Origin: Terrimicrobiaceae bacterium
GTDB lineage: Bacteria; Verrucomicrobiota; Verrucomicrobiia; Chthoniobacterales; Terrimicrobiaceae
NCBI GenBank assembly: GCA_018402345.1
Contig: JAGYIV010000008.1
Span: forward strand, 620,001 to 684,000
Length of the DNA stretch: 64,000 bases
Direction of reading: 5' to 3'
Made by a program: the position numbers and the translations under genes. The notes below the pieces were generated by a model. It saw nothing but the letters and a program-made list of their open reading frames with translations, was not told the origin of the DNA and did no database searches. This document shows positions 47,830 to 56,624 of this stretch, piece after piece (the stretch's first letter is position 1; each line of letters begins with the position of its first letter).

Positions 47830-49653
47830 ATGGAAAATATTCGCAACATCGCCATCATCGCCCACGTCGATCACGGCAAGACCACACTCGTCGACCAGCT
47901 TCTCAAACAAGCCGGCACCTTCCGCTCCAATCAAAAAACCGATGAGCGCATGATGGATTCGATGGACCTCGAGAAAGAAAAAGGCATCACCATCCGCGCC
48001 AAGAACGCCGCGTTCCGCTGGAAGGACTACCACGTGAATATCGTGGACACCCCCGGCCACGCCGATTTCGGCGGCGAGGTCGAGCGCATCATGAAGATGG
48101 TCGACGGCGTTCTGCTCGTGGTCGACTCCCACGACGGCCCGCAGGCGCAGACAAAATTCGTGCTCCGCAAGGCCATGGAAAACGGCCTCAAGCCAATCGT
48201 GGTCATCAATAAAATCGACCGCGAAAACGCCCGCCCGCACAAGGTCCTCGACATGGTCTTCGAGCTGTTCATGGAGCTCGACGCCAGCGACGAGCAACTC
48301 GACTTCCCTCACATCTACGCCAGCGCCAAGCAGGGCTTTGCCAAAAACGAGGTCACGGAAACCTCCGACACCATGGAGCCCCTCTACGAGGCGATCGTGA
48401 AACACATCCCGCCGCCGCCCAAGCCCACCGTGGACTATTTCCAGATGCTTGTGTCGAACCTCGACTACAGCGACTACCTCGGCCGTATCGCCTACGGCCG
48501 CATCATCAGCGGCAAGGTCTCGATGGGCCAGAGCATCGTGTGCATCCACAGCGGCGGCCGCAAAGAGCGCGGCAAAGTCACCGCCATCTTCTCCCACGAG
48601 GGACTCGAAAAAATCCAGATCGAGGAAGCCTCCGCCGGCGACATCGTGGGCATCAGCGGCTTCGAGGAGGTCTTCATCGGCGAAACCCTCGTGGACTCTG
48701 AGGATCGCGAGGCGCTGCCATTCGTGGAAATCGACCCGCCTACGATCTCGATGAAGATCTGCGTGAACGACTCGCCGCTCGCCGGCCGCGAAGGCAAGCT
48801 CCTCACCGCCCGCCAAATCCGCGACCGCCTCGTGCGCGAGACCCGCGGCAACGTCTCGATCTCGTTCGCCGACACCGACTCCGCCGGCCACTTCGATGTG
48901 AAGGCACGCGGAGAGATGCAGATCGCCGTGCTCGTCGAGCAGATGCGCCGCGAGGGCTTCGAGCTTCTCGTCTCCCGCCCCGAGGTCATCTTCAAGCGCG
49001 GGGAGGACGGCTCGGTGCTCGAGCCCATGGAAACCCTCTACGTAGACGTGCCCTCCGAAAACCTCGGCGACATCCTCCAATCCCTCGCAGGCCGGAAGGC
49101 GGAGATCGTGAACATGGAACACAAGCCCCACAGCGTGTTCGTGCAGGCGACCATCCCCACCCGCGGCCTCATCGGCTTCGAGACCGATCTCGTTAACGCC
49201 ACCAAGGGCCACGGCATCGCCAGCCACCTCTTCAAGGAATACGGCGCCCACAAGGGCGACATCCCGAGCCGCGGCAACGGTGTGCTCGTCTCCATGGAGG
49301 CAGGCACCAGCATGGCCTACGCGCTCGATGGCATCCAAGAGCGCGGACGCCTCTTCATCGGCCCACAAGAGGAAATCTACGAGGGCATGATCATCGGCGA
49401 AAACTCCCGCCCGGACGACATGCCGGTGAACCCCTGCAAGGCGAAAAAACTCACCAACATGCGCAGCCAAGGCGACGGCAAGGGCATCTCGCTCGCGCCG
49501 CCAGTCGTGATGACCCTCGAGCGCTCGCTGGAATACATCGCCAACGACGAATACGTCGAAGCGACTCCGAAGTCGCTCCGCCTCCGCAAGAAAATCCTCG
49601 ATGCCAACGCCCGCAAACGCGCCGAAAAATCCGCCGGCGTCTTTGCCGATTGA
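47830..49653 (+). CDS. typA: Ribosome-associated GTPase TypA/BipA
   Basis: A 607-residue translational GTPase of the TypA/BipA family, close to the normal length. G1 is AHVDHGKTT (residues 11-19), the switch region has [20 protein letters not shown]-like sequence, G3 is [15 protein letters not shown]4 is [13 protein letters not shown]. Elongation factor domain II, an EF-G-like C-terminal domain ([20 protein letters not shown]) and the BipA-specific C-terminus ([19 protein letters not shown], here [20 protein letters not shown]) follow. It acts on the ribosome in large-subunit assembly and stress adaptation. I chose the ATG at 47830, at the family start [17 protein letters not shown]. Confidence 0.95.
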   Translation: MENIRNIAIIAHVDHGKTTLVDQLLKQAGTFRSNQKTDERMMDSMDLEKEKGITIRAKNAAFRWKDYHVNIVDTPGHADFGGEVERIMKMVDGVLLVVDSHDGPQAQTKFVLRKAMENGLKPIVVINKIDRENARPHKVLDMVFELFMELDASDEQLDFPHIYASAKQGFAKNEVTETSDTMEPLYEAIVKHIPPPPKPTVDYFQMLVSNLDYSDYLGRIAYGRIISGKVSMGQSIVCIHSGGRKERGKVTAIFSHEGLEKIQIEEASAGDIVGISGFEEVFIGETLVDSEDREALPFVEIDPPTISMKICVNDSPLAGREGKLLTARQIRDRLVRETRGNVSISFADTDSAGHFDVKARGEMQIAVLVEQMRREGFELLVSRPEVIFKRGEDGSVLEPMETLYVDVPSENLGDILQSLAGRKAEIVNMEHKPHSVFVQATIPTRGLIGFETDLVNATKGHGIASHLFKEYGAHKGDIPSRGNGVLVSMEAGTSMAYALDGIQERGRLFIGPQEEIYEGMIIGENSRPDDMPVNPCKAKKLTNMRSQGDGKGISLAPPVVMTLERSLEYIANDEYVEATPKSLRLRKKILDANARKRAEKSAGVFAD

Positions 49654-50515
49654 GCAAAGCACCGCACGGCGTCTCGCTGAATCCGACTGGCAACAGCTCA
49701 AGTCGGACCACGAGCGCCGTGTGGACCCGTGGATCGCCCCGCGCCTCCGCCGCACATCGCGCGGCGAGCGCCATGCGGTGGACGATTTTCTTTTCGAATA
49801 CTATCCGAACCGTCCGTCGCTCCTGAGGCGCTGGTCGCCAGGACCGGGCGTCATCCTTGTCGGGGAGTCCGCTGCCTCGCTCCCTCTCCAGCCTGCTCTG
49901 GTTCCATGCGGCGAGGGATTTTGCCTCCCCCCACCCCCGCCCGGCAGACGCCCATTCATCCAGTGGCTGGGCCGGTTTCTCGAGTCAACCGCCGAGCGTG
50001 CGCCATTCTTCGGCTGCCACGGGCTCCACGAGTGGGCCATGGTTTACCGCACCAACGAACCCCGCCACGAATCACTCCCCTTGCGCCTCCCCCCGGAATC
50101 CATCGCCGCTGTGGTCGAGTCGCTGCCGGTGCGCTGCTCGCACCACGACGCATTCCGGTTTTTCACTCCCGAGGCCCGTCCGCTGAACCGCCTCCAACCG
50201 ACCCGCGAGTCCTCGATCGCCCTCGAGCAACCGGCCTGCCTGCACGCGAACATGGATCTCTACAAGTGGTGCTTCAAACTCGCCCCGTGGTGCCCCTCAG
50301 AACTCACTGCCGATGCCTTTGAACTCGCCCGCGACATCCGCGAACTCGACATGCGCGCCAGCCCCTACGATGTGTCCGCCTACGGCCTGGAGCCCGTGGC
50401 GATCGAAACCTCTGCCGGCCGACGCCTCTACGAGGACCTCCAGCGCGGCTTCGCGGAGCGCGCATCACCCATCCGCCAGCGCCTGATCGCCCTCTGCACC
50501 GCACTCGCCGATTGA
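49601..50515 (+). CDS. Conserved protein of a family often labelled 3-methyladenine DNA glycosylase
   Basis: A 304-residue cytoplasmic protein with RRVDPWIAPRLRRTSRGERH, then AVDDFLFEYYPNRPSLLRRW, ACLHANMDLYKWCFKLAPWC and IRELDMRASPYDVSAYGLEP. Actinobacterial relatives with the same motifs are often named 3-methyladenine DNA glycosylase, but I know of no evidence for that and see no glycosylase motif. The first ATG overlaps the end of typA by 53 bases in another frame; a TTG near 49643 just before typA ends is the alternative start. Probably co-transcribed with typA. It ends one base before the convergent MetK-like gene. Confidence 0.7.
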   Translation: MPTPANAPKNPPASLPIEQSTARRLAESDWQQLKSDHERRVDPWIAPRLRRTSRGERHAVDDFLFEYYPNRPSLLRRWSPGPGVILVGESAASLPLQPALVPCGEGFCLPPPPPGRRPFIQWLGRFLESTAERAPFFGCHGLHEWAMVYRTNEPRHESLPLRLPPESIAAVVESLPVRCSHHDAFRFFTPEARPLNRLQPTRESSIALEQPACLHANMDLYKWCFKLAPWCPSELTADAFELARDIRELDMRASPYDVSAYGLEPVAIETSAGRRLYEDLQRGFAERASPIRQRLIALCTALAD

Positions 50516-50516
50516 T

Positions 50517-51674
50517 TCACCCCCACTCCCATGGACCACGTGTGCCGGTGAATGTTCCCGAGATCGGGAGCTCGGTCCAATTGACCCTGGTGAGCTCGAG
50601 ATCATTAACGATCGATTCGATGGCGAACCAGCGCGGGAGTGGCACTTTCACGGGATCGGCCTCGCGCCACGGCATGTCGGGTTGGTCGCGCACGAGGACA
50701 TCGCGCAGGGAGGGGATGTCCTCGCCGGGGGCCCAGCCGAGCACGACCTTGGCCTCGTGGTGACCTGAGCGGACAAGGCGCTTGGCAAGTTGGCGGGCTC
50801 GAAGCGGGCCGCAACGGTCGACTTTCCAGACATCCTTGCCGCACAGCGCGCCGCCTCCGATCGGCACCGAGGGGCCGTAGTGGTCGACAACGAGTTTTTT
50901 TCCCGAGAGTCCGTTATCACCGCGGGGGCCGCCGATGACGAAATCCCCGGCGCCATTGAGGTGCAGATGCTCTGGCAAAAAGGAGGAAAGGGCTCCCTTG
51001 AGTGCCGCGATCTCGATCCCTTCGAGGTAGGCGGTAAGGATCGGCAAGATCGTGCGGTGTTGCTCCTCCATGGTAACCCCCCGCGCATGCTGGATGCTCA
51101 GAACCAACTTACGCCACGTGATCGCCTGGCCGTCGGTGGTGAGATCGACGAGGATTTTGAAATCCGGACCGAATCGGTCGGCGTGTTGCTGCCGGAACGA
51201 CCCGAATGCCAACCCAAGGGCATGCGCAAGAAAATGGGCGGGCGGCACGTCATTGGTCGAGGGACTTGCGATGGCATAGCCGATCACGATGTTCTGGTCG
51301 TCCGAGTAGGGGCGGATGTCGGCCTCCTCGGCGGAGAGTTCCTCCTCGCAAACCCGCGTGATCACCTTGAGCGAATTCGGGGAGGGGCCCCAGCGTTTGC
51401 TGTAGCCGGCGAGGTCGTAGACATTGCGGGCGATGTCCCGGAAATCAACGGGGAGGACCGGTTCTCCTTTTTGAGGGCGCTGCACGGCAATGCGTCCGTC
51501 GATGAACACTGTGGATTCGTGGATTGCGACCTCCACGCCCGCGAGCGAGCGGTTGGGTTCGCCGGGGTTGGTGCGTGGAGACTGGACGAGATCGACAATG
51601 CGGTTGGCGATGGCATCGGCAAGGCGGTCGGGGTGTCCTGGCGAGACATATTCAGCTTGGTCGTGGGTTTTCAT
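50517..51674 (-). CDS. Divergent S-adenosylmethionine synthetase (MetK-like)
   Basis: A 385-residue homologue of MetK. It retains YVSPGHPDRLADAIANRIVD (canonical SEGHPDK, with the catalytic His and metal-binding Asp), RFGPDFKILVDLTTDGQ (region of the catalytic Lys), FVIGGPRGDNGLSGKKLVVD and GGGALCGKDVWKVDR. The usual GAGDQG motif is replaced by YSDDQNIVIGYA. I chose the ATG at 51674, which overlaps the stop of the VWA gene (ATGA), making this the last gene of the MoxR operon. It probably can make S-adenosylmethionine from methionine and ATP, but sequence drift and context suggest a specialised paralogue rather than the housekeeping enzyme. Confidence 0.8.
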   Translation of the reverse strand: MKTHDQAEYVSPGHPDRLADAIANRIVDLVQSPRTNPGEPNRSLAGVEVAIHESTVFIDGRIAVQRPQKGEPVLPVDFRDIARNVYDLAGYSKRWGPSPNSLKVITRVCEEELSAEEADIRPYSDDQNIVIGYAIASPSTNDVPPAHFLAHALGLAFGSFRQQHADRFGPDFKILVDLTTDGQAITWRKLVLSIQHARGVTMEEQHRTILPILTAYLEGIEIAALKGALSSFLPEHLHLNGAGDFVIGGPRGDNGLSGKKLVVDHYGPSVPIGGGALCGKDVWKVDRCGPLRARQLAKRLVRSGHHEAKVVLGWAPGEDIPSLRDVLVRDQPDMPWREADPVKVPLPRWFAIESIVNDLELTRVNWTELPISGTFTGTRGPWEWG

Positions 51675-53026
51675 ATCGGGAGTCGTAGGATGCGGGCGTT
51701 GAGTTTTTGGAATTCGGAACCCGAGTCGTGGCCGACGATGGCGGCGAAAAACCGGAGTCTCGAGAGATTGCGGACATGCGTGGAGTGGGGCGTGCCAACC
51801 CATCCGTCGGTAACCAGCAGCACACGGCGCGGGCGTTTTCGAGGGGTGATGGATTCCAGATGCCGGAGGACGCAATTGATGTCCGTGCCGAAGGTGTTCG
51901 GCACCTTGCACTCGAGGTTGCGCGGTTCGACTTCACCCACCACGGTGGAAAACACAAAGAGGCGCAGCAGGCCCTGCTTGTGCGGACGGCGGAGCGCGGC
52001 GGCGAGTTTGGGCAGGACAGAACTCATCGAGCCGCTGATGTCCAGATAGACATGGGCGACAGGAAGCGGTTGGAGCCGGCGGCGCTCCTCGACTTGGACT
52101 CCGCGATAAATCAACGGCCATGCTCCGTGCAATGAACGCCAAGCGGGAATGCGGCGGTCGCGGGCTTGGGGCACCACAGTCTCGATCGAACGCGCGACGG
52201 CGGTTCTCGACAGGCGGCGTGGGGCGTTGGCCGCAGCAGCGCGAATGCCTGCCTTGCGGAGGAGGTCTTCGAAAATGCGACGGATGTTTTTTTGCGGATC
52301 CTCCGAAGCGTCGAGTTTCCAGGAGTAGGTCGGCAAGCCTTGATCGCGGCCGCTGAGAATGCGGTCGGGGCGGGGCCACTTGGAGACGATATCGCGAATG
52401 GCTTTCCCGAAAAACGGGTCCTCGGCGCTGTCAGCACCTTCGTCGGAATGATTGCCGAGCAACACGCACTGGCCGCCGGGGTTTTTCTCCAGCGATTCTA
52501 CGAGAAGCTCGAAGACCTCAAGGTAGGTGGCTCCGACCTTGGCGGGACCGTAGAGGAGTTCGACGACGCGCTGTTCCTTGGCACTGGCGTCCTCAGGTAG
52601 CTTGAGGCTGCGCGGCCAGAGGCGCGGCGGGCGCAGGAGCCGGGCTGGAAAGCTCGCGGCATCGTTGATCGCGGCGAAGAACGACCAATAGCGCTCCTCG
52701 GGAAACTGGTGGCAGAGCATGGCGTTGATCACCGCATCGAAGGCGAGGTTGTGGGCCTTGGTGGGGCGCGGAAACAGGCGCGTGTGGCCGAGCACGACAT
52801 GGTGGAGTTCGTGCAGCACAAGCATGAGAAGGTGCTCGTCGGTGCGGCAGTATTCCTCGATGAAGCCGGGATTGAGACGGAGGCGCGGACGCGCGGTGCA
52901 GTCCACGCAGGCGGTCGGGATCGACTCATCGAGAACGATGTCGAGCAGCGAGAGGAGTTCCTCCATCTGCCAAGTGGCGGCTGGGACCACATTGTAAATA
53001 CGGGTTCGGATGTCGTTGGCAGTCAC
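51671..53026 (-). CDS. DUF2201-type metallopeptidase plus VWA-like protein
   Basis: A 451-residue protein. The N-terminal half has a zinc-peptidase motif LVLHELHHVVLGHTRLF (HExxH at about residue 70) followed by LAFDAVINAMLCHQFP. The C-terminal half is a VWA-like domain with the MIDAS-type start VYLDISGSMSSVLPKLAAAL (about residue 327) and VLLVTDGWVG. This combination is the DUF2201 family, which is commonly encoded beside MoxR AAA ATPases. It starts at the GTG at 53026, overlapping the previous stop (GTGA). The much longer open frame upstream is an artefact on top of the MoxR gene. Its targets are unknown; chaperone-like remodelling with MoxR is inferred from the pairing. Confidence 0.8.
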   Translation of the reverse strand: MTANDIRTRIYNVVPAATWQMEELLSLLDIVLDESIPTACVDCTARPRLRLNPGFIEEYCRTDEHLLMLVLHELHHVVLGHTRLFPRPTKAHNLAFDAVINAMLCHQFPEERYWSFFAAINDAASFPARLLRPPRLWPRSLKLPEDASAKEQRVVELLYGPAKVGATYLEVFELLVESLEKNPGGQCVLLGNHSDEGADSAEDPFFGKAIRDIVSKWPRPDRILSGRDQGLPTYSWKLDASEDPQKNIRRIFEDLLRKAGIRAAAANAPRRLSRTAVARSIETVVPQARDRRIPAWRSLHGAWPLIYRGVQVEERRRLQPLPVAHVYLDISGSMSSVLPKLAAALRRPHKQGLLRLFVFSTVVGEVEPRNLECKVPNTFGTDINCVLRHLESITPRKRPRRVLLVTDGWVGTPHSTHVRNLSRLRFFAAIVGHDSGSEFQKLNARILRLPI

Positions 53027-53460
53027 AGGGCGCCCTCCCACACCTCGGCGGTGAATGGTTTTTGGTTGAGGAGATGGCCCGCCGAGTAATCGGGTTGGCG
53101 CGAGCGCACATAGATCTCGCCCACGCGGCGGGAGAGGACGGCGATCGAGAAGACGGTGTCGGTCAGCGCGTAGTATTTTGAGTTGTCCGTGGAATGAGAA
53201 CGAACCCCGATGAGAAAGGCTGGCATGTTGCGGACGGCGGCCTCGACCTGCTCGCGGGGTGGAATGTTGTCCAGCCCGCAGTCGAAGATCGGGCGTGCGA
53301 GATTGCGTTTCGTCAGCGGCTTTGCGGGCTGTGTCAGTTGGAACACAAAGAATGATCCGGTGACCGCTGAAACCCTCGAGTCGAACGAGGTTCGCGGGGG
53401 CGCACTCATGTTGTGGAGAACGCCTGTGGGAGTGATGGAATAGCTGCTGGCGCTCAACAT
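53023..53460 (-). CDS. Unknown protein of the MoxR operon
   Basis: A 145-residue protein that I do not recognise. Visible elements are RVSAVTGSFFVFQLTQPAKP, then LARPIFDCGLDNIPPREQVE, MPAFLIGVRSHSTDNSKYYA and RVGEIYVRSRQPDYSAGHLL. It has no signal peptide or membrane helix. It starts at the ATG at 53460, overlapping the end of the MoxR gene by 7 bases, and its stop overlaps the start of the metallopeptidase-VWA gene, so it is translated as part of the same operon and may be a subunit of that complex. Confidence 0.7.
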   Translation of the reverse strand: MLSASSYSITPTGVLHNMSAPPRTSFDSRVSAVTGSFFVFQLTQPAKPLTKRNLARPIFDCGLDNIPPREQVEAAVRNMPAFLIGVRSHSTDNSKYYALTDTVFSIAVLSRRVGEIYVRSRQPDYSAGHLLNQKPFTAEVWEGAL

Positions 53461-54401
53461 GGCAGGTGGAATTTGGCCCAGAGGGTGTTGAAGGTTTCGC
53501 GCAGGTCGGCGGGTTTGGTTCCCTTGTAGCCATCGGGCAGGAGGCTCTGGAGAAGGTTGCGGCAATGCTTGTCGCGGAGGGTGTCGCTGAGGCCAGAGCA
53601 CACGGCGGCGGTTTCCCGGCAGGCGGTGAGCTGCGTGCCGTGGACCTGGTGCGTGATCCTTGATGGCTGGATGGCTTCGCGGGCCTCGGTGGCGAGGGTT
53701 TCCACGGCGATGGCCGGCAGTTCCCGCCTGTCGCGCACCGAGAGGTAGACGACCAGCGCCAGGGCGCGGCGGTGGGCTTTGTCCACCTGCGCGGCGAAGG
53801 CCGTGGTGAGGAGTCCCGTGAAATCGGCGGTGTCGATGGATTTTCCCAACCCGGTGGCGAGGGCGAGTCGATCGACGGGATCGGATAGGGCGAGGATTTG
53901 TCGCCAAGGATCCGAGGCGTCGAGCCCGCAGAGGCTCCAGGCCTGACGGTGTGCGGCAAGAAGCGAAGAGGCTTTGGTTTTCACACCTTGGGCAATGCCG
54001 GGAAGTCCGTGCCGGAGCGCCAACCAAGCGGCGTCCTCCCAGCCTGGGCGCGTTTGGCCGGCCGCTTCCGCGAGCACCGTGCGCGAGGCTTGGATCGCGA
54101 GGATCGAGCGCAGGAGCGTGGTGATGCGGCGAGTGGAGAGCTCATGGCCAGCCTTGGCGGCGAGGGGCGCTAGCGCAATGAGATAGTCGGCGAGCGTCTC
54201 CGGTGGCGATTGGGTGAGGACTTCAAGGACGGTGCGGGTTTTGAAAACGAGTTCGGGAACCGCAACGGGAAATTCATGGCGGCCACGAAACTGGTCGAGG
54301 AGAATCGCCTTTCGGGCCTCGTCCGTGAGGGTGTCCCAGCCAGGGAACCTCGATAATGAAGGCGAAGCGGTCGGCCAGCGCGGGGTCGAGTGGTTCCGCA
54401 C
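53454..54401 (-). CDS. MoxR-type AAA ATPase, C-terminal part (after frameshift)
   Basis: C-terminal part of the ATPase in a shifted frame. The genuine sequence joins at GWDTLTDEARKAILLDQFRG (about 54340), where the N-terminal frame reads DRFAFIIEVP. What follows is helical: the ATPase lid (LADYLIALAPLAAKAGHELS, TRRITTLLRSILAIQASRTV) and a long all-alpha extension ending LRETFNTLWAKFHLPC. The ATG at 54401 is in the wrong frame for the upstream part and is not a real start. Joined length with 54274-54957 is about 500 residues. Confidence 0.72.
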   Translation of the reverse strand: MRNHSTPRWPTASPSLSRFPGWDTLTDEARKAILLDQFRGRHEFPVAVPELVFKTRTVLEVLTQSPPETLADYLIALAPLAAKAGHELSTRRITTLLRSILAIQASRTVLAEAAGQTRPGWEDAAWLALRHGLPGIAQGVKTKASSLLAAHRQAWSLCGLDASDPWRQILALSDPVDRLALATGLGKSIDTADFTGLLTTAFAAQVDKAHRRALALVVYLSVRDRRELPAIAVETLATEAREAIQPSRITHQVHGTQLTACRETAAVCSGLSDTLRDKHCRNLLQSLLPDGYKGTKPADLRETFNTLWAKFHLPC

Positions 54402-54957
54402 CGTGGTAGGCGGGCTCGTCGTCGGTGTCCTCGTCCGGCGGAGGATTCATCGCCGCCCAGCGGTAGCGGAGTTTCTCCAGGCGGATGCCTTGGATGCGGC
54501 GCTCGTGGATGATCGGGAAGAGCTTGTTTTGAAGCTCCGGACGCGCGCGGCTGATTTCGTCGATAAAGACGACCTCGGCATCCCAGATTGCCGAGGGCGT
54601 GCTGATGTAGCGCAGCGAGGTCTGCGTTTCGTCGGGCACGGGAATCCCGACGAGATCGTCGTAGTTGACCAGCGAGGCGTTGTAGAAGCGGAACTCAAGC
54701 GCGAGGGACTCGGCGAGACGCTCGAGGAGAAAACTCTTCGCGGTGCCGTGGCGGCCGATGAGCAGGAGTGGATCGCCCGAGGCGAGTGCCGCCAACACAA
54801 CAGGTTCGAGGTGCGCCCAGCCTTCAAGACCGAGCGGTTGCGTGAGCAACGATGGCGCGGGCGGAGTGCGCTCGGCAACGGGTTGGGTTTCAACCGGGGC
54901 GGCAGCCGGATCGCCTTTGCGTTTACTCGGCGTTTTGCTGCGGGGCACGGCGCTCAC
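54274..54957 (-). CDS. MoxR-type AAA ATPase, N-terminal part
   Basis: ATPase domain of a MoxR-family AAA protein. Walker A is LLIGRHGTAKSFLLERLAES (about residue 70), Walker B is EVVFIDEISRARPELQNKLF (about 130), then sensor 1 AAMNPPPDED and the arginine-finger segment EPLDPALADRFAFIIEVP. The segment YNASLVNYDDLVGIPVP is the MoxR pore/initiator region. It starts at the GTG at 54957, overlapping the stop of the 72-residue gene (GTGA). An extra base near 54338-54341 shifts the frame, so the last residues after EVP are artefact and the lid is in 53454-54340. Confidence 0.75.
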   Translation of the reverse strand: MSAVPRSKTPSKRKGDPAAAPVETQPVAERTPPAPSLLTQPLGLEGWAHLEPVVLAALASGDPLLLIGRHGTAKSFLLERLAESLALEFRFYNASLVNYDDLVGIPVPDETQTSLRYISTPSAIWDAEVVFIDEISRARPELQNKLFPIIHERRIQGIRLEKLRYRWAAMNPPPDEDTDDEPAYHGAEPLDPALADRFAFIIEVPWLGHPHGRGPKGDSPRPVSWPP

Positions 54958-55172
54958 AGCGCACCTCCCTTCACTGCACGGCGCAGGAGTTGGTCCCTCA
55001 GCTTGCGGGCCCGCTCGATGCACGGCGTGCCGAGGCTCTGGCGGACCCGGCGCTTGGTGTAGTCGGGGAGGTGGATCGTATAGTGACACCAAAAGGTGCC
55101 GTTGTTGTTCCAGAGGTGGTGGTCTGGATTGTCCGCAAGGATGCGGATGGATGCGACGGGTGTTTGTTTCAT
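54954..55172 (-). CDS. 72-residue basic protein, first gene of the MoxR operon
   Basis: A small basic protein reading HHLWNNNGTFWCHYTIHLPD, then YTKRRVRQSLGTPCIERARK and LRDQLLRRAVK. The WxCxYTxHxPDxxKRRVRxSLGT pattern followed by a helix looks like the three-stranded arm-type DNA-binding domain at the N-terminus of tyrosine recombinases, but without any catalytic part. A DNA-binding regulator of the operon is therefore possible. It has its own ATG (55172) and overlaps the ATPase start by four bases. Confidence 0.65.
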   Translation of the reverse strand: MKQTPVASIRILADNPDHHLWNNNGTFWCHYTIHLPDYTKRRVRQSLGTPCIERARKLRDQLLRRAVKGGAL

Positions 55173-55213
55173 GGTGTGTGGCCTTTCGGGTTCGCACCGG
55201 GAATCGCCGCAAT

Positions 55214-55246
55214 AAAAAAACCGCCTGCTCCCATCAGGAGCGGCGG
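55214..55246 (-). terminator. Intrinsic terminator upstream of the MoxR operon
   Basis: On the minus strand GCCGC/GGAGC arms pair (plus-strand ccgcctgctcc and ggagcggcgg with a 5-base loop and one bulge) and are followed by seven T residues (complement of 55214-55220). It ends transcription 40 bases before the ATG of the 72-residue gene, so it terminates a separate short RNA or acts as an attenuator. Confidence 0.65.
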
Positions 55247-55395
55247 TTCATTATTGGCCGTGGAGATTTTTGTTGTTCGGGTCTTTCGACCCGCACATCG
55301 CTTGGGTTGTTCCAAGCAAGCCACCGTGGGATGTTCTCCATCTCCCCGGTTGGCACCCTGACCCGCCCGATGCGGCCACAGGAATTCCTGATGCA
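55214..55395 (-). ncRNA. Candidate structured non-coding RNA or leader
   Basis: An about 180-base unit with its own promoter and terminator and no convincing ORF. Within it a long-range stem pairs 55373-55378 with 55255-55260 (TGGCCG with CGGCCA). It encloses three good hairpins: GATG-loop-CATC (55330-55342), GCTTGG-aacaac-CCAAGC (55300-55317) and CGGGTC-GAAA-GACCCG with a GNRA tetraloop (55278-55293). It does not match the SRP, tmRNA, RNase P, TPP, cobalamin or SAM-I signatures I know. A 6S-type RNA or an attenuator for the MoxR operon are open possibilities. Confidence 0.35.
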
Positions 55396-55401
55396 CCGCT
55401 A

Positions 55402-55430
55402 ATCAAACAACATTTCCCGGAAACCGCCAA
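55402..55430 (-). promoter_or_regulatory. Candidate promoter of the structured RNA
   Basis: On the minus strand TTGGCG (complement of 55425-55430), a 17-base spacer and TTTGAT (complement of 55402-55407). The expected start is about 55395, just before the structured region and downstream of the der terminator. Confidence 0.35.
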
Positions 55431-55446
55431 TCCGGATTTGTGTCAT

Positions 55447-55472
55447 AAAAAAAGACGCCCCGCGCGGGAGCG
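55447..55472 (-). terminator. Intrinsic terminator after der
   Basis: Stem CGC-CCC/GGG-GCG with a GCGC loop and one bulged A (plus strand 55456-55472), followed on the minus strand by seven T residues (complement of 55447-55453), 12 bases after the der stop codon. Confidence 0.7.
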
Positions 55473-55484
55473 GCACCTGCATTT

Positions 55485-56624
55485 CTAATCCGAAACGGTG
55501 GCCTCCGCCGACTCGCGTCCACGGAGGCGCAGAAGGATCGGCAGGCCGGGGAACTCCCATTTGTCGCGAATGCGCGCCTTGAGGTAGTTCATGTAACTGT
55601 CGGGAAGCAGGAGCGGATTGTTGACAAACATCACAAACAGAGGCGGCGCGATCGAGGAGACCCCGCTTTCCTTGGCCTGGGTGGCGTAGAGCAGCTTAAA
55701 CCGGCGGTTGCCCCGGATCGGCGGGGCCTGCCGCTCCATCGCGGCGCGGATCACGCGATTCAATTCTCCGGTTCCGGCGCGGCGGCGGGCGTGTTCCCTC
55801 ACCTTCTCGACCATCGTGAACAGCCGCCGGACATTTTCACCGGTCAGCGCCGACAGCACGACCACCGGGGCATAATCGAGAAAGAACAAGGCTCGGCGGA
55901 CCTTTTCCACATGCTCCTCGAGGAGCAACTTGGATGCCTCGCGCCCTTCCTCCTTCTCGATCAAATCCCACTTGTTCAGCACGATCACGGCGGGCTTTTG
56001 CGCCTCTTGGATCAGCCCTGCGATCTTCTTGTCCTGCATGGTCACGCCCGTGGTGGCGTCGATCACCAGGATATTCAAATCCGCACGCCGGATCGTTTTT
56101 TCGGATCGCATCACGCTGAACACCTCGACGGAAGTATTGTGCCGCGAGCGGTGCCGGATTCCGGCCGTGTCGCAGAGGATATACCGCCGCCCCTCGCGGA
56201 CGGCCTCTACATCGATCGTATCGCGGGTCGTGCCGGCGATCTCACTCACGGTGGAGCGCTTGTCGTCGAGAATCGCATTCACCAGGGAGGACTTTCCGAC
56301 ATTCGGCCTCCCCACAAGGGCGAGTTTCGGTGCCTCCTCTTCAGCCACATCGGGCTCCTCCTCTGGCGCTGGCAGGAGTCCCTCGACGACCTCGACCAAC
56401 TCGCCGATCCCCCGCCCGTGGGCCGCGCTGACCGAACACGCGTGCTCGAACCCGAATCGCGAAAACTCGAACGCCCGCGACTCGTGCCCCTCGATATCCA
56501 CCTTGTTCACGACAAGAACCACCGGCCGTGCGGAACCGCGCACCAGATCGGCGATCTCGGCATCCAGCGGCGTCATGCCATCGATCGAATCAACCACAAA
56601 GAGAATCGCGTCCGCGCATTCCAT
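55485..56624 (-). CDS. der: Ribosome-assembly GTPase Der (EngA), C-terminal part
   Basis: Carries the end of the first GTPase domain ([21 protein letters not shown]4 VVNKVD) and the complete second one (G1 [21 protein letters not shown]3 [18 protein letters not shown]4 VLNKWDL), then the C-terminal KH-like domain ([40 protein letters not shown]). Der binds the 50S subunit in assembly. The genuine frame begins at [10 protein letters not shown] near 56640; the ATG at 56624 is internal. A missing base in the C-run at 56636-56640 separates it from 56573-56857. Since Der is essential in the bacteria tested, this break is probably a sequence error. Joined length 457 residues. Confidence 0.9.
   Translation of the reverse strand: MECADAILFVVDSIDGMTPLDAEIADLVRGSARPVVLVVNKVDIEGHESRAFEFSRFGFEHACSVSAAHGRGIGELVEVVEGLLPAPEEEPDVAEEEAPKLALVGRPNVGKSSLVNAILDDKRSTVSEIAGTTRDTIDVEAVREGRRYILCDTAGIRHRSRHNTSVEVFSVMRSEKTIRRADLNILVIDATTGVTMQDKKIAGLIQEAQKPAVIVLNKWDLIEKEEGREASKLLLEEHVEKVRRALFFLDYAPVVVLSALTGENVRRLFTMVEKVREHARRRAGTGELNRVIRAAMERQAPPIRGNRRFKLLYATQAKESGVSSIAPPLFVMFVNNPLLLPDSYMNYLKARIRDKWEFPGLPILLRLRGRESAEATVSD

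Noticed and set aside
46500-52049. Long antisense frames over the GH130-like gene (46500-47606 plus), typA (47803-49755 minus) and the MetK-like gene (50790-52049 plus)
   Set aside because: Typical mirror frames of GC-rich genes. The opposite strand carries clear conserved motifs in each case.
53027-53959. The 762-residue version of the metallopeptidase-VWA gene, and upstream extensions of the MetK-like and 145-residue genes
   Set aside because: The extra N-terminal parts are low-complexity out-of-frame translation over neighbouring genes. Starts that overlap the previous stop (GTGA, ATGA) give family-like lengths.
55214-55440. SAM-responsive riboswitch controlling the MetK-like operon
   Set aside because: The idea is attractive given the operon, but none of the conserved SAM-I, SAM-II or SAH core motifs I know can be found in the region.
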